DNA from: Flavobacteriaceae bacterium CRH
GTDB lineage: Bacteria > Bacteroidota > Bacteroidia > Flavobacteriales > Flavobacteriaceae
Reading direction: 5' to 3'
Assembly (NCBI GenBank): GCA_001507425.1
Contig: LMAJ01000001.1
Span: forward strand, 186,001-250,000
DNA: 64,000 bases
The position numbers and the translations under genes are program-made. Shown one piece after another: positions 50,267-59,100 of this stretch (position 1 is the stretch's first letter; each line of letters starts with the position of its first letter). The notes beneath the pieces were generated by a model. The model was given only the letters and a program-made list of their open reading frames with translations. It was not told where the DNA came from and did not search any database.

Positions 50267-51361
50267 CTATAAGTACTTAACTGGATTTGTATTTTCTTCT
50301 GATAAAATGATTGCAAAATTAAGGATTTTTTTTCGAAGATAATCAACAATATAGTTTTTTGTATAGCGTTCGCTCTCAAAATGACCAATATCTGCCAAAA
50401 GTAACTTGTTTTCGGCTTCATAAAACTGATGGTATTTTAAATCGGCGGTCAAAAAAGCATCGGCTCCAGCCATAATTGCATTTTTTATAGCAAAACTTCC
50501 TGAACCTCCCAAAACGGCAACTTTCTTTATTTTTTGTCCTGTAAAGGCAGAATGACGAATTCCGTTAGCAATCATTTTATCTTTTACGAAATGTAAAAAG
50601 TCTTTTTCATCCATTTCATTTTCAAATTCACCAATCATTCCTAAACCAATATTTTGATGCTGATTTTGTAAATCGTAAATTTCATAGGCTACTTCTTCAT
50701 ATATATGGTTTGCAAAAAGTGCTTTTAAAATTCTCGATTGCAAATGTTTTTCAAAGGTAACCTCGATTTTTACTTCTTCAGTTTCTGTCAGTTCATGACG
50801 TTCACCAATTACAGGATTACTTTCAGAATTTCCTTTGTAAGTTCCGGTTCCGTTAGAGTTAAAACTGCAATTCTCATAATTTCCAATTGTTCCCGCACCG
50901 GCATCAAACAAAGCCTGACGTACTTTTTGAGCATTTTCAGGAACTGTATAAGTCACTAATTTTTGAATAAAATGCTGCTGCGGGATTAAGACCTTTGTAT
51001 TTATCAAGCCTAAAGCATCGCAAAAAATCTTATTTACTCCAGCCGAATGATTGTCTAAAGCCGTGTGCACAGCATAAATAGCAATATCATTTTTAATGGC
51101 TTTTAGAATCGCACGCTCGACATAATTTTTACCTGTTATTTTCTTAATTCCGGAAAATAAAATCGGGTGGAAGCATACCACTAAATTGCAGTTTTTAGCA
51201 ATCGCTTCTTCAATTACATTTTCTAAAGCATCGTGACAAACCAAAACTCCGGTGCTTTCTGTTTCTGAATTTCCAACTAAAAGGCCAACATTATCAAAAT
51301 CTTCGGCGTAAGCTAAAGGTGCCATTTCTTCGAGGACTGCTAATATGTTTGATATTTTCAT
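50267..51361 (-). CDS. Nif3-like dinuclear metal-centre protein (YqfO type)
   Basis: A 364-residue protein of the Nif3/YbgI family, with the long form that carries an inserted PII-like (YqfO) domain between the halves. Metal-site motifs: FDNVGLLVGN, VVCFHPILFSGIKK, AVHTALDNHSAGVNKIF, and later KVAVLGGSGSFAIKNA, AFLTADLKYHQFYEA, LADIGHFESE. Proposed roles include a GTP cyclohydrolase-like or metal-dependent hydrolase activity, not settled for the family. First gene of the operon with the zinc-ribbon-like protein. Confidence 0.92.
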   Translation of the reverse strand: MKISNILAVLEEMAPLAYAEDFDNVGLLVGNSETESTGVLVCHDALENVIEEAIAKNCNLVVCFHPILFSGIKKITGKNYVERAILKAIKNDIAIYAVHTALDNHSAGVNKIFCDALGLINTKVLIPQQHFIQKLVTYTVPENAQKVRQALFDAGAGTIGNYENCSFNSNGTGTYKGNSESNPVIGERHELTETEEVKIEVTFEKHLQSRILKALFANHIYEEVAYEIYDLQNQHQNIGLGMIGEFENEMDEKDFLHFVKDKMIANGIRHSAFTGQKIKKVAVLGGSGSFAIKNAIMAGADAFLTADLKYHQFYEAENKLLLADIGHFESERYTKNYIVDYLRKKILNFAIILSEENTNPVKYL

Positions 51362-51365
51362 TTTT

Positions 51366-51419
51366 TCAAGTTTCAGGTTTCAAGTTTCAGGTTTCAGGTG
51401 CGATTTGAAACATGAAACA
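51366..51419. repeat. GTTTCA direct/inverted repeat, family C
   Basis: Tandem CAAGTTTCAGGTTTC units followed by TTGAAACATGAAAC, able to fold back. It abuts the nif3 start and echoes 36802-36902. Confidence 0.65.
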
Positions 51420-51471
51420 AATTAACGAAAAATATTATACTTTAATAACTATGTTTTTTATTACGAGTTAT

Positions 51472-51507
51472 TACCAATGGTATGAATTATTAATACTAGG
51501 TAATACC
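51472..51507 (+). promoter_or_regulatory. Paired operator palindromes of the toxin-antitoxin module
   Basis: TACC-AAT-GGTA (51472-51482) and GGTA-A-TACC (51499-51507) lie just before the -7 box, the usual place for antitoxin autorepression. Confidence 0.5.
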
Positions 51508-51514
51508 ATTTTTG

Positions 51515-51522
51515 TATATTTG
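51515..51522 (+). promoter_or_regulatory. -7 promoter box for the toxin-antitoxin module and lpxK
   Basis: TATATTTG matches TAnnTTTG, 20 bases before the ATG at 51543. Confidence 0.6.
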
Positions 51523-51542
51523 TAATTCTAAACTTAAAAGTT

Positions 51543-51785
51543 ATGACTACAATAAAAATTAACGAACGTACCAAAACAGGAAAAGCATTTATGGCTATGT
51601 TTGAAGCTTTTTTTAAAGGTGTTGATGGAATAGAAATCATTGAAAAAGATTCAAAAAAAGTAAATAAGGGAGAAAATTATTATAGTTCTGAATTTATTGC
51701 GAAAGTTAAAAAAGCAGAAGAAAACATTAAAAAAGGAAAAACTACAAGATTAAATCCTGAGGACATATGGGGAAGTATTTTGTAG
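51543..51785 (+). CDS. Antitoxin of a YoeB-type module
   Basis: An 80-residue protein. The N-terminal part (MTTIKINERTKTGKAFMAMF) looks like a short DNA-binding strand-helix and the C-terminal part is charged and helical (YYSSEFIAKVKKAEENIKKG), ending in RLNPEDIWGSIL, a common antitoxin tail that wraps the toxin. I do not recognise the exact family. The toxin start lies inside its last codons (19-base overlap). It probably represses its own promoter. Confidence 0.85.
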   Translation: MTTIKINERTKTGKAFMAMFEAFFKGVDGIEIIEKDSKKVNKGENYYSSEFIAKVKKAEENIKKGKTTRLNPEDIWGSIL

Positions 51786-52048
51786 AATTTGATGATATTG
51801 CCCGTAAAGATTTAAAAAATCACTATAAATCAGGAAATAAGGCTACTATAAAAAAGATTGAAAAAATACTTTTAGAGCTGACAGAAAATCCTTTTTCTGG
51901 GGAAGGTCAACCAGAAGAATTAAAATATAATTATAACGGATATTGGTCTAGAAGAATCAATCAAAAACACAGGATCGTTTACAGAGTAGAAGAAGAAATT
52001 GTAACCGTTATCATAGTTTCTGCAATGGGTCATTATTCTGATAAATAA
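51767..52048 (+). CDS. yoeB: Txe/YoeB-family mRNA-cleaving toxin
   Basis: A 93-residue RelE-fold ribosome-dependent ribonuclease. The Txe/YoeB core is clear: NPFSGEGQPEELKYNYNGYW, SRRINQKHRIVYRVEEEIVT and the C-terminal SAMGHYSDK with the catalytic His-Tyr pair; glutamate and arginines of the active site (PEEL, SRRI, HRIVY) are present. It appears intact. It is cotranscribed with the antitoxin and only 3 bases from lpxK. Confidence 0.93.
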   Translation: MGKYFVEFDDIARKDLKNHYKSGNKATIKKIEKILLELTENPFSGEGQPEELKYNYNGYWSRRINQKHRIVYRVEEEIVTVIIVSAMGHYSDK

Positions 52049-52051
52049 TAT

Positions 52052-53074
52052 ATGAATCTACTCCGAAAAATACTTTTCCCCCTCGCCATTTTGTACGGAT
52101 TTATTACTTCAATTAGAAACTTTCTTTTTGATAAAGGAGTTCTGAAATCTACTTCATTTGAGATTCCAATTATTGCAGTTGGGAATTTAAGTGTGGGCGG
52201 AACCGGGAAAACGCCTCAAATAGAATATTTAATTCGATTATTATCTGATAAATATAAAATTGCGACTTTAAGCCGTGGTTACAAGCGCAAATCTGAAGGT
52301 TTTGTTTTGGCAGGATCAACTTCAAATGCTGAGATTTTAGGCGATGAACCTTTTCAGTTTTATCAAAAATTTCCAAATATTCAGGTGGCTGTTGATGCCA
52401 ATAGAACAAACGGAATTACACAACTACTTTCTCAAAGAGAAAAACCTGAAATTATTTTGTTAGACGATGCCTATCAACACCGAAAAGTAAAAGCAGGTTT
52501 TTATATTTTACTTACTTCTTACGGCGATTTGTATGCTGATGATTGTATGCTGCCAACCGGAAATTTACGCGAAAGCAGAAGCGGTGCAAACAGAGCAAAG
52601 ATTGTAATTGTAACAAAATGCCCAAAAGATTTATCAGATCAGGAACAGAATGAAATTCGGTTGAAATTAAAGCTAACCTGTTCACAGCAAATCTATTTTA
52701 CTTTTATAGATTATGATGATGAAGTGTATAATAAAGATGAAAAAATAACGGTTTCTGAAATTAAAAACGAACCAAAATTACTTCTGGCAGGAATTGCAAA
52801 ACCAAAACCTTTTTTTGATTATTTAAAGAATGAAAACGATGAATGTTTGACTTATCCGGATCATCATCATTTTTCAGATGGAGATTTAGATGAGGTTCAG
52901 AAAAAAGGGCAAAACAAAAAAATTATTACTACAGAGAAAGATTATGTTCGTTTAAAGGATTCTAAACTCGTTTCGCAATTGTATTATTTACCAATAAAAA
53001 GCACGTTCATCAATAACAAACAAAATTTTGATGCAACAATTTTGGAGTATATTAAAACAAACTCGGCATCTTAG
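52052..53074 (+). CDS. lpxK: Tetraacyldisaccharide 4'-kinase LpxK
   Basis: LpxK phosphorylates the 4' position of the lipid A precursor at the inner membrane. It has 340 residues: an N-terminal hydrophobic helix (LFPLAILYGFITSIRNFLF), Walker A in VGNLSVGGTGKTPQIEYLI, SRGYKRKSEGFVL, GDEPFQFYQKFPNIQVAVD, ILLDDAYQHRKVKAGFYILL (catalytic DDxxQH), PTGNLRESRSGANRA and TEKDYVRLKD. The only visible promoter lies before the toxin-antitoxin pair. A small hairpin (AGAAGCT-T-AGCTTCT, 53073-53087) overlaps its stop codon. Confidence 0.96.
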   Translation: MNLLRKILFPLAILYGFITSIRNFLFDKGVLKSTSFEIPIIAVGNLSVGGTGKTPQIEYLIRLLSDKYKIATLSRGYKRKSEGFVLAGSTSNAEILGDEPFQFYQKFPNIQVAVDANRTNGITQLLSQREKPEIILLDDAYQHRKVKAGFYILLTSYGDLYADDCMLPTGNLRESRSGANRAKIVIVTKCPKDLSDQEQNEIRLKLKLTCSQQIYFTFIDYDDEVYNKDEKITVSEIKNEPKLLLAGIAKPKPFFDYLKNENDECLTYPDHHHFSDGDLDEVQKKGQNKKIITTEKDYVRLKDSKLVSQLYYLPIKSTFINNKQNFDATILEYIKTNSAS

Positions 53075-53102
53075 AAGCTTAGCTTCTCAGCACCTTAAAA
53101 AA

Positions 53103-55271
53103 CTAATCAAAAAATTTGGCAATTATACTATAAAATTCGTCTGGAACAAAAGGTTTTGTAATCACGTCGTTCATGCCAAAAGCTAAAAGCATATCTCTGT
53201 TTTCATCAAGAGAAATGGCTGTTAAAGCTATAATGGGTGTTAATTTATCAAATTCCCTGATTTGTTTTGTTGCCGTCGTTCCGTTGATTCCGGGTAAATG
53301 CACATCCATTAAAATCATATCGAATTTTTTAATTTTTAAAAGCTCGACAGCTTCTTCGCCATTGTCAATTATTTCACAGGAAATAGCTTTGTTTTCAAGC
53401 ATTTTTCGTGTAATCATTTGATTGATTTTGTTGTCTTCAATCAATAAAATCGATTTGTGTTTCAATTGTTTGTCACTATAAGGTTTAGATTCTTCAATAA
53501 TTTCTAGAGGCTCTTTGTTAATGCTGAAATTTAATTTGAAAGTAAAAGTAGAACCTTTGCCAACTTCACTTTTTAGCTGTATTTCTCCACCCAAAAGTTC
53601 AATTAATTTTTTTACAATTGTCAGTCCTAATCCTGTACCGCCATATTTACGATTAACTTCTATTGAGCCTTGCGAAAAACTTTCAAAAACAGTCTGAAGT
53701 TTGTCCTCCGGAATGCCAATTCCGGTATCTACGATTTCAAAATATACAGTAGCATTTTCTTCATCTTTTGCATATAATTTGGCAATTACATTTACTTTTC
53801 CATTTTGTGTAAACTTTAAAGCATTATTGATTAGGTTGAGAATGATTTGAGATATTTTGGTAGGATCGCCAATTAGATTGTCAGGAATAGATTTATCTAT
53901 GTCGAGATTAAAATAGTTTTTATTGGCCGTCGCTAACTCTTGCAGAGAGGTTTGGATATTGAATAGAAGTTCTTTTAAATTAAAACAAGTGTTTGCGATC
54001 TCAACTTTTGTAGAGTCAATTTTGTTTATTTCGAGAATTTCGTTAATAAAAGTAGTAAGGTAATTTCCTGAAAATTTTAAAGATTCAAGGTATTTTAATT
54101 GCCTTTTTTTCGGGCTGTCTTCAAGAAGTAAATGCGTAATTCCGTTAATCGCATTCAGAGGTGTTCGTAATTCGTGACTTACGGTAGAGAGAAACTCTGA
54201 TCTGGCTTTTGATGCTTTTTCAGCTTTGTTTTTGGCTAAAATAAGCTCTTTGTTTTTTTCTCTTAAAAGTAGATTATTCTGATTTCGTATAATGTTGTTT
54301 TTGTACAAAGCCAGACTCAAAAGCGAAAGAATAGAAATTAATGCAATTGCTAAAATGCTAACAAGTTTAGAGTAACGATAGGTTTTTAGCTGAATTTTTT
54401 CTTCACTTTCTTTTTTTAAAGTATTATTTAGGCTTTGATTTTTTTTGAATCTTTCAAATTCATTGGAATCAATTTGTGAATTTTTGAGTTTTAAAATATA
54501 ATTCTCTATCTGATAATGTTCATTCAAGTAAGAATAGGCGAGATCGAAGTTTTTGTTTTCTTTGTAATATTCGCTTATGCCTAAAACAATTTTTGATTTT
54601 TGAACAAGATCGTTGCTTTTCGAATTAAGTTCTAAAGCATCTTCAAAATAAATTATTGCAGAATCATTTTGTTTTAGTTGAATTTCGATTAAAGCAAGCT
54701 GATAATAAGAGTCGGCTTTGGTTTGTAGATTTGCAGCATTATCCGGTTTTTTAATTATGGTATGAAAAGCTTTTGAAGCTGCATTAAAATTTTTATTATT
54801 TTTAAATGCTGTAGCTTTTTGGTAGCTAAGAACCTCGGCACTGTCAGGAATCTTTATTTTTTTTAATAGGTTTGCGGCTTTCTTATAATAAATTTCAGCT
54901 TCTTTATGATCGCCTTTTGCAGTATTGGTAACGCCGATATAATGTAAGGCTAAAACATTGGTAGTGGTTGGTTTTATGTTTTGAAATAAAGCAACACTTT
55001 TGTGGAATTTTTTTAATGCTTCTAAGTAATTACGCTGATTGTAATAAATTTTTCCAAGCTTAAAAGTCTGATTGGCTAAATTCTCTGATTTGTTATGGGC
55101 CGCACAAAAAGCTATTGATTTTTTAGTAAAAAAAATAGCCTGATCGTATTTACCAATTTTAAGATTGGAATTGGCTAGCTTGTTATAATAGAAAATACTA
55201 TCTATATTCTGCTTAGTTTGAGAATACAAAATTGAATTAAAAAAACTAATAAGAATTAAAAGGTATTTCAT
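53103..55271 (-). CDS. Hybrid sensor histidine kinase with TPR periplasmic domain
   Basis: A 722-residue protein. Signal peptide, TPR repeats to about residue 290 (KIGKYDQAIFFTKKSIAF, ALHYIGVTNTAKGDHKEAEI), membrane segment (LVSILAIALISILSLLSLAL), coiled linker, HisKA with His366 in FLSTVSHELRTPLNAI, ATPase domain (QIILNLINNALKFTQNGKVN, IVDTGIGIPEDKLQTVFESF, YGGTGLGLTIVKKLIELLGG) and a C-terminal receiver with Asp656 in MILMDVHLPGINGT. No response regulator gene adjoins it, so phosphate may pass to a distant partner or the receiver may tune the kinase. Confidence 0.95.
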   Translation of the reverse strand: MKYLLILISFFNSILYSQTKQNIDSIFYYNKLANSNLKIGKYDQAIFFTKKSIAFCAAHNKSENLANQTFKLGKIYYNQRNYLEALKKFHKSVALFQNIKPTTTNVLALHYIGVTNTAKGDHKEAEIYYKKAANLLKKIKIPDSAEVLSYQKATAFKNNKNFNAASKAFHTIIKKPDNAANLQTKADSYYQLALIEIQLKQNDSAIIYFEDALELNSKSNDLVQKSKIVLGISEYYKENKNFDLAYSYLNEHYQIENYILKLKNSQIDSNEFERFKKNQSLNNTLKKESEEKIQLKTYRYSKLVSILAIALISILSLLSLALYKNNIIRNQNNLLLREKNKELILAKNKAEKASKARSEFLSTVSHELRTPLNAINGITHLLLEDSPKKRQLKYLESLKFSGNYLTTFINEILEINKIDSTKVEIANTCFNLKELLFNIQTSLQELATANKNYFNLDIDKSIPDNLIGDPTKISQIILNLINNALKFTQNGKVNVIAKLYAKDEENATVYFEIVDTGIGIPEDKLQTVFESFSQGSIEVNRKYGGTGLGLTIVKKLIELLGGEIQLKSEVGKGSTFTFKLNFSINKEPLEIIEESKPYSDKQLKHKSILLIEDNKINQMITRKMLENKAISCEIIDNGEEAVELLKIKKFDMILMDVHLPGINGTTATKQIREFDKLTPIIALTAISLDENRDMLLAFGMNDVITKPFVPDEFYSIIAKFFD

Positions 55272-55297
55272 GTATTGCGAGGCTTTTACAATGAATT

Positions 55298-56296
55298 TTA
55301 TGCTTTTCTCATCAGTAAAATCAAATCTATTAATCGTGATGAATAGCCAATTTCGTTATCATACCAACCTACAACTTTTACCATTTTATCAATAACGGAA
55401 GTTAGTTGCGCGTCGAATAAACACGAATTTGTATTGCCAATTACATCAACCGAAACGATTGGATCTTCTGTGTAATCTAATATTCCTTTTAAATTTGAAT
55501 TTGAGGCTTTTTCAAATGCTGCATTAATTTCTTCAATAGTTACGGCTCGTTTTACATTGAATGTAATGTCGGTTAACGAACCATCCGGAACGGGTACACG
55601 AATTCCGCATCCACCTATTTTCTGATGCAATTTAGGAAAAATTTTTGTCAATGCCTTAGCCGCACCTGTAGTTGTTGGAACAATCGACTGACTTGCACCT
55701 CTAGCTCTTCTTAAATCCTTATGTGGTTGGTCATGAAGACTTTGGTCTGTTGTGTAAGAATGTATAGTTGTAATATAGGCTTGCTCGATTCCGCATAATT
55801 CGTCGATGATTTTTATCATCGGAGCCGCATTGTTTGTGGTACAACTTGCATTGGAAACAATAACTTCAGTTCCGTCTAAAATATTTTCATTTACTCCTAA
55901 AACAACAGTTTTTATCGTGTCAACTTCTGATGGAGCTGAAAGAATGACCTTTTTGGCTCCAACTTGGATATGTGCATGTAATTCTTCGTAGGTTTTATAT
56001 TTACCTGTTGATTCTATTACAAAATCAATATTATGACTTTTCCAGTCAATATTTAAAATGCTTTTTTCATGAAAAAAGAAAAAATGTTTTCCATCAACAA
56101 TTATACTTTCTTCGTCATGACTTACTTTAAACGGCAAAACACCGTGAATACTGTCGTATTTTATTAAATGCGACATTGTTTTGTTATCAGCAATATCATT
56201 TATAGCAACGACTTCAATATCAGGATGGTTTAAAAGAAGTCGGAATAAATTCCTTCCAATTCTTCCAAAACCATTAATAGCAATTCTTGTTTTCAA
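55298..56296 (-). CDS. gap: Glyceraldehyde-3-phosphate dehydrogenase, type I
   Basis: A 332-residue NAD(P)-binding enzyme oxidising glyceraldehyde-3-phosphate. Rossmann motif INGFGRIGRNLFRLL, cofactor-selecting AINDIADNKTMSHL (aspartate favours NAD), catalytic Cys in SNASCTTNNAAPM and His in TTIHSYTTDQSL, substrate binding SIVPTTTGAAKALTKIFP, C-terminal WYDNEIGYSSRLIDL. The position after CTTN is Asn instead of the common Cys, harmless in other forms. Standing apart from glycolytic genes, it may be a second gap copy. Confidence 0.94.
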   Translation of the reverse strand: MKTRIAINGFGRIGRNLFRLLLNHPDIEVVAINDIADNKTMSHLIKYDSIHGVLPFKVSHDEESIIVDGKHFFFFHEKSILNIDWKSHNIDFVIESTGKYKTYEELHAHIQVGAKKVILSAPSEVDTIKTVVLGVNENILDGTEVIVSNASCTTNNAAPMIKIIDELCGIEQAYITTIHSYTTDQSLHDQPHKDLRRARGASQSIVPTTTGAAKALTKIFPKLHQKIGGCGIRVPVPDGSLTDITFNVKRAVTIEEINAAFEKASNSNLKGILDYTEDPIVSVDVIGNTNSCLFDAQLTSVIDKMVKVVGWYDNEIGYSSRLIDLILLMRKA

Positions 56297-56304
56297 TGTT
56301 TTGT

Positions 56305-56380
56305 TTATTTGTTTAATCGTTCAGCTGTTTAATCGTTTAATTCTGAATACGATTAAACGATTAATCAGTTAAACAAATAA
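56305..56380. repeat. Long intergenic palindrome, family D
   Basis: AATCGTTTAAT (56331-56341) pairs perfectly with 56352-56362; outside it TTATTTGTTTAA (56305-56316) pairs with TTAAACAAATAA (56369-56380), with partly paired sequence between. It fills the lipA-gap spacer. Confidence 0.75.
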
Positions 56381-56386
56381 CCTTTT

Positions 56387-57253
56387 TTATAATATGTGTT
56401 TTTGTGCTTTGTATGAAGAACGAACTAAAGGTCCGCTTTCTACGTGACGGAAACCTAGCTCTAAACCAAATTTTTCGTATTTGGCAAACTGATCCGGAGT
56501 TATAAATTCTTTCACCGGAAGATGTTTTTTACTTGGTTGCAGGTATTGACCAATTGTAACAACGTCAACATTGGCATTTCGTAAATCTTTCATTGTCTGA
56601 AACACTTCTTCTTCAGTTTCTCCAAGGCCTAACATAATACCAGATTTGGTTCTGTTAATTCCTTTTTCTTTCAGGTAGCGTAAAACTTCAAGACTACGAT
56701 CGTATTTTGCCTGAATACGCACTTCGCGAGTTAAACGGCGAACCGTTTCAACGTTATGAGAAACAACTTCAGGATTAGCTTCAACAATTCTGTCCAGGTT
56801 TCTTTCGATTCCCTGAAAATCAGGAATTAGAGTTTCAAGAGTTGTATTTGGGTTCATTCTACGGATCGCTTTTACAGTTTCAATCCAGATAATAGAACCA
56901 CCATCCTTCAAATCATCTCTGTCAACACTTGTAACGACAGCATGTTTGATGTTCATGATTTTTATAGAACGGGCTACTTTTTCAGGTTCGTCCCAATCTA
57001 CCGTTTCAGGTCTTCCGGTTTTAACACCGCAAAATCCGCAAGAACGTGTACAAACATTTCCTAAAATCATAAATGTTGCTGTTCCTTCTCCCCAGCATTC
57101 TCCCATATTTGGGCAGCTTCCTGAGGTACAAATGGTATTTAAGCTGTATTTATCAACCAAACCACGTAGTTCAGTATATTTTTGTCCAATCGGAAGTTTT
57201 ACTTTTAACCATTTAGGTTTTCCGGTTGGTATATTTTCAATGACTGTTTCCAT
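56387..57253 (-). CDS. lipA: Lipoyl synthase LipA
   Basis: LipA is a radical-SAM enzyme that inserts two sulfurs into protein-bound octanoate to make lipoyl groups. It has 288 residues. The auxiliary cluster motif is [20 protein letters not shown], the radical-SAM cluster is [13 protein letters not shown], and the closing RSSYKAQ serine ligand is present. [18 protein letters not shown] and [16 protein letters not shown] are typical. Its own -7 box lies 18 bases upstream. Confidence 0.97.
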   Translation of the reverse strand: METVIENIPTGKPKWLKVKLPIGQKYTELRGLVDKYSLNTICTSGSCPNMGECWGEGTATFMILGNVCTRSCGFCGVKTGRPETVDWDEPEKVARSIKIMNIKHAVVTSVDRDDLKDGGSIIWIETVKAIRRMNPNTTLETLIPDFQGIERNLDRIVEANPEVVSHNVETVRRLTREVRIQAKYDRSLEVLRYLKEKGINRTKSGIMLGLGETEEEVFQTMKDLRNANVDVVTIGQYLQPSKKHLPVKEFITPDQFAKYEKFGLELGFRHVESGPLVRSSYKAQKHIL

Positions 57254-57271
57254 ATATCAAAATTCAAAGTA

Positions 57272-57279
57272 CAAAGATA
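57272..57279 (-). promoter_or_regulatory. -7 promoter box for lipA
   Basis: Minus-strand TATCTTTG matches TAnnTTTG, 18 bases before the ATG at 57253. Confidence 0.65.
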
Positions 57280-57551
57280 AGCAATGTAGTTTATTTGGAG
57301 ATTTGTTTAGCGGTTAATTTGAAACTCCTAAAGTCAGGATTTTTAAAAATGCCTTTTGAGTATATTGTAATCAAGGTGTTAAAATAATGTGTTTAAAAGC
57401 TCTCAAATTTCATTACGTAAGTTTTATTTTATTTTTTCTAATGATGTGCTGAATAATTATGATATCTGATTGATTTTTACTCATTTAAAATTTATATCTT
57501 TATTTGTTAAAAAATAAATTTAAACTATATAAATTGATATTTTGTTAATAG

Positions 57552-57559
57552 TACATTTG
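57552..57559 (+). promoter_or_regulatory. -7 promoter box for the M48 protease gene
   Basis: TACATTTG matches TAnnTTTG, 27 bases before the ATG at 57587. It excludes the earlier TTG start at 57542. Confidence 0.6.
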
Positions 57560-57586
57560 TTGTTAAATTGTAATTTTAAAAAAAAC

Positions 57587-58456
57587 ATGAAAAAGAAATT
57601 TATAGTATTTGGAGTTTTATTGGCAGCTTTGAGTTTTACTAAAATGAATGCACAAATTAATTTTGGCGAAAAAGCTATCGGAGCTGTTCAAAAAGGAGTA
57701 ACAGGTTTTACTTTTAGTAATGCCGATGCAGCTGCATTATCTAAAGCCGCTGTTGATAAATTAGATGCTGAACACGAAGTGGCAAGCGCAACAGATCCTT
57801 ACACATTAAGGTTAAACAGGGTTTTTGGAAAACATAGTGCCGGAGAAGGATACACTTTAAATTATAAAGTTTATAAGTTAAAAGAAGTAAATGCTTTTGC
57901 AACTGCTGACGGAAGCGTACGTGTATATACTGGTTTAATGGATATTATGGACGATAATGAATTGCTTGCAGTAATTGGTCATGAAATTGGTCACGTTGCA
58001 AATCACGATTCTCAGGATGCTATAAAAGCAGCTTATAAAAAAGAAGCTTTGATGGATGCAGCGGCTTCACAATCGACTACAATTGCAACGGTTACCGATA
58101 GTCAGTTAGGAAAAATAGGAAGCTCTATTATTGATAGTAAATTTAGCCGTAAACAAGAAGCAGATGCTGATTTGTTTTCTTATAATTTCTTGAAAAAGAA
58201 TGGCTATAATGTAAATGCAGAAGAATCTGCTTTTAGAATTTTAGCTAAAATGAGCGAAGGAGCTGAAGCTTCATTTATTGATAAAATGATGAGTTCTCAC
58301 CCGGATTCCAAACAAAGAGCGGACGATGCAAAAGCAAGAGCTGAAAAAGATGGTTTGTATAAAGTTTATGTACAGCAAAAAATTGTAAATACAGCGCCGG
58401 TAAAAGCGACAACTAAGAAAGCTACAACCAAAAAAGCGACAACTAAAAAGAAATAA
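57587..58456 (+). CDS. M48-family zinc metalloprotease, exported, with lysine-rich tail
   Basis: A 289-residue protease with a signal peptide (FGVLLAALSFTKMNAQ). The active site is VIGHEIGHVANHDSQDA and the third zinc ligand is the glutamate in SRKQEADADLFSYNFLKK, as in BepA/LoiP-type M48 enzymes that police outer-membrane proteins. Conserved TADGSVRVYTGLMDIMDDNE precedes the site and SSHPDSKQRADDAKAR follows. The C-terminus is an unusual repeat KATTKKATTKKATTKKK, basic and probably unstructured. Start 57587 follows the -7 box. Ends at a terminator. Confidence 0.93.
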   Translation: MKKKFIVFGVLLAALSFTKMNAQINFGEKAIGAVQKGVTGFTFSNADAAALSKAAVDKLDAEHEVASATDPYTLRLNRVFGKHSAGEGYTLNYKVYKLKEVNAFATADGSVRVYTGLMDIMDDNELLAVIGHEIGHVANHDSQDAIKAAYKKEALMDAAASQSTTIATVTDSQLGKIGSSIIDSKFSRKQEADADLFSYNFLKKNGYNVNAEESAFRILAKMSEGAEASFIDKMMSSHPDSKQRADDAKARAEKDGLYKVYVQQKIVNTAPVKATTKKATTKKATTKKK

Positions 58457-58476
58457 TAATTTCTAATAGTACTTAT

Positions 58477-58509
58477 AAAAACCCGACAGTTTAAAACTTG
58501 TCGGGTTTT
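58477..58509. terminator. Terminator between M48 protease and PH-domain genes
   Basis: AAAACCCGACA pairs with TGTCGGGTTTT. Same stem as 12580-12617. Convergent genes. Confidence 0.85.
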
Positions 58510-58521
58510 GTGTTTTAATGG

Positions 58522-58902
58522 TTAACCTAAAACGTGAAATGCCAATACTTTTTGTACTTCATAAACATTCACAGATTTATTGAATTGTTTTACAATGCTT
58601 GGTTGTAATTCGCTCGCAACCCAGATTTTTAATTCGGCATCAAGATCAAAAGTTCCTGCCGTTTCTACGCTAAATCGGGTAATGCTTTTATAAGCAATCG
58701 ATTTGTATTCGGTTTTGCTTCCGGTTAATCCTTGTACATCAACAAGAATTAATCTTTTGTTAGTGAAGATAAAAGTATCACGGATTAATTTAAAACCCAT
58801 TTCAATTTCTTCTTTTTCCGTTAAAAGTTGTCCGTATTTTTTAAGTAAATCTTCCTGACTTACAGCACCTGCATTGCCAAGTAAAGCTGAAAATATTCCC
58901 AT
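58522..58902 (-). CDS. Bacterial PH-domain protein
   Basis: A 126-residue protein consisting of one bacterial PH-like domain (bPH_1 type): LLTEKEEIEMGFKLIRDTFI, FTNKRLILVDVQGLTGSKTE, YKSIAYKSITRFSVETAGTF, DLDAELKIWVASELQPSIVK. The FTNKRLILVD and YKSI strands are the most typical. No signal peptide or membrane segment. Function in bacteria is mostly unknown. Single-gene unit. Confidence 0.85.
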   Translation of the reverse strand: MGIFSALLGNAGAVSQEDLLKKYGQLLTEKEEIEMGFKLIRDTFIFTNKRLILVDVQGLTGSKTEYKSIAYKSITRFSVETAGTFDLDAELKIWVASELQPSIVKQFNKSVNVYEVQKVLAFHVLG

Positions 58903-59065
58903 TTTTAAATTGTTTTAGTTCTTAATTTATAGTAAAAGTAATTAAAAATTAAAAAGGAGAATATTGTTTTATCATTAAGATTAATAAATGAATTTTTTCT
59001 GGAAGTTTATTATTTTTAATTAAGATCTAATCTCTTAATGATTCGATTTTAATTAAAAATTCATG

Positions 59066-59095
59066 AAAAAAAGCAGAACCTAAGTTCTGCTTTTT
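59066..59095 (-). terminator. Terminator of the TonB gene
   Basis: AAAAAGCAGAAC pairs with GTTCTGCTTTTT around CTAA, just after the stop codon. Confidence 0.9.
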
Positions 59096-59100
59096 GCTTT

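Larger units (their letters stand above)
57254..57586. other. Intergenic region between lipA and the M48 protease gene
   Basis: A 333-base divergent gap. It contains the lipA -7 box at its left end and the M48 -7 box at its right end. Between them I see only AT-rich sequence without open frames or stable hairpins. Confidence 0.6.

Noticed and set aside
56946..57317. 123-codon plus-strand frame
   Set aside because: It is antisense to lipA and its start region.
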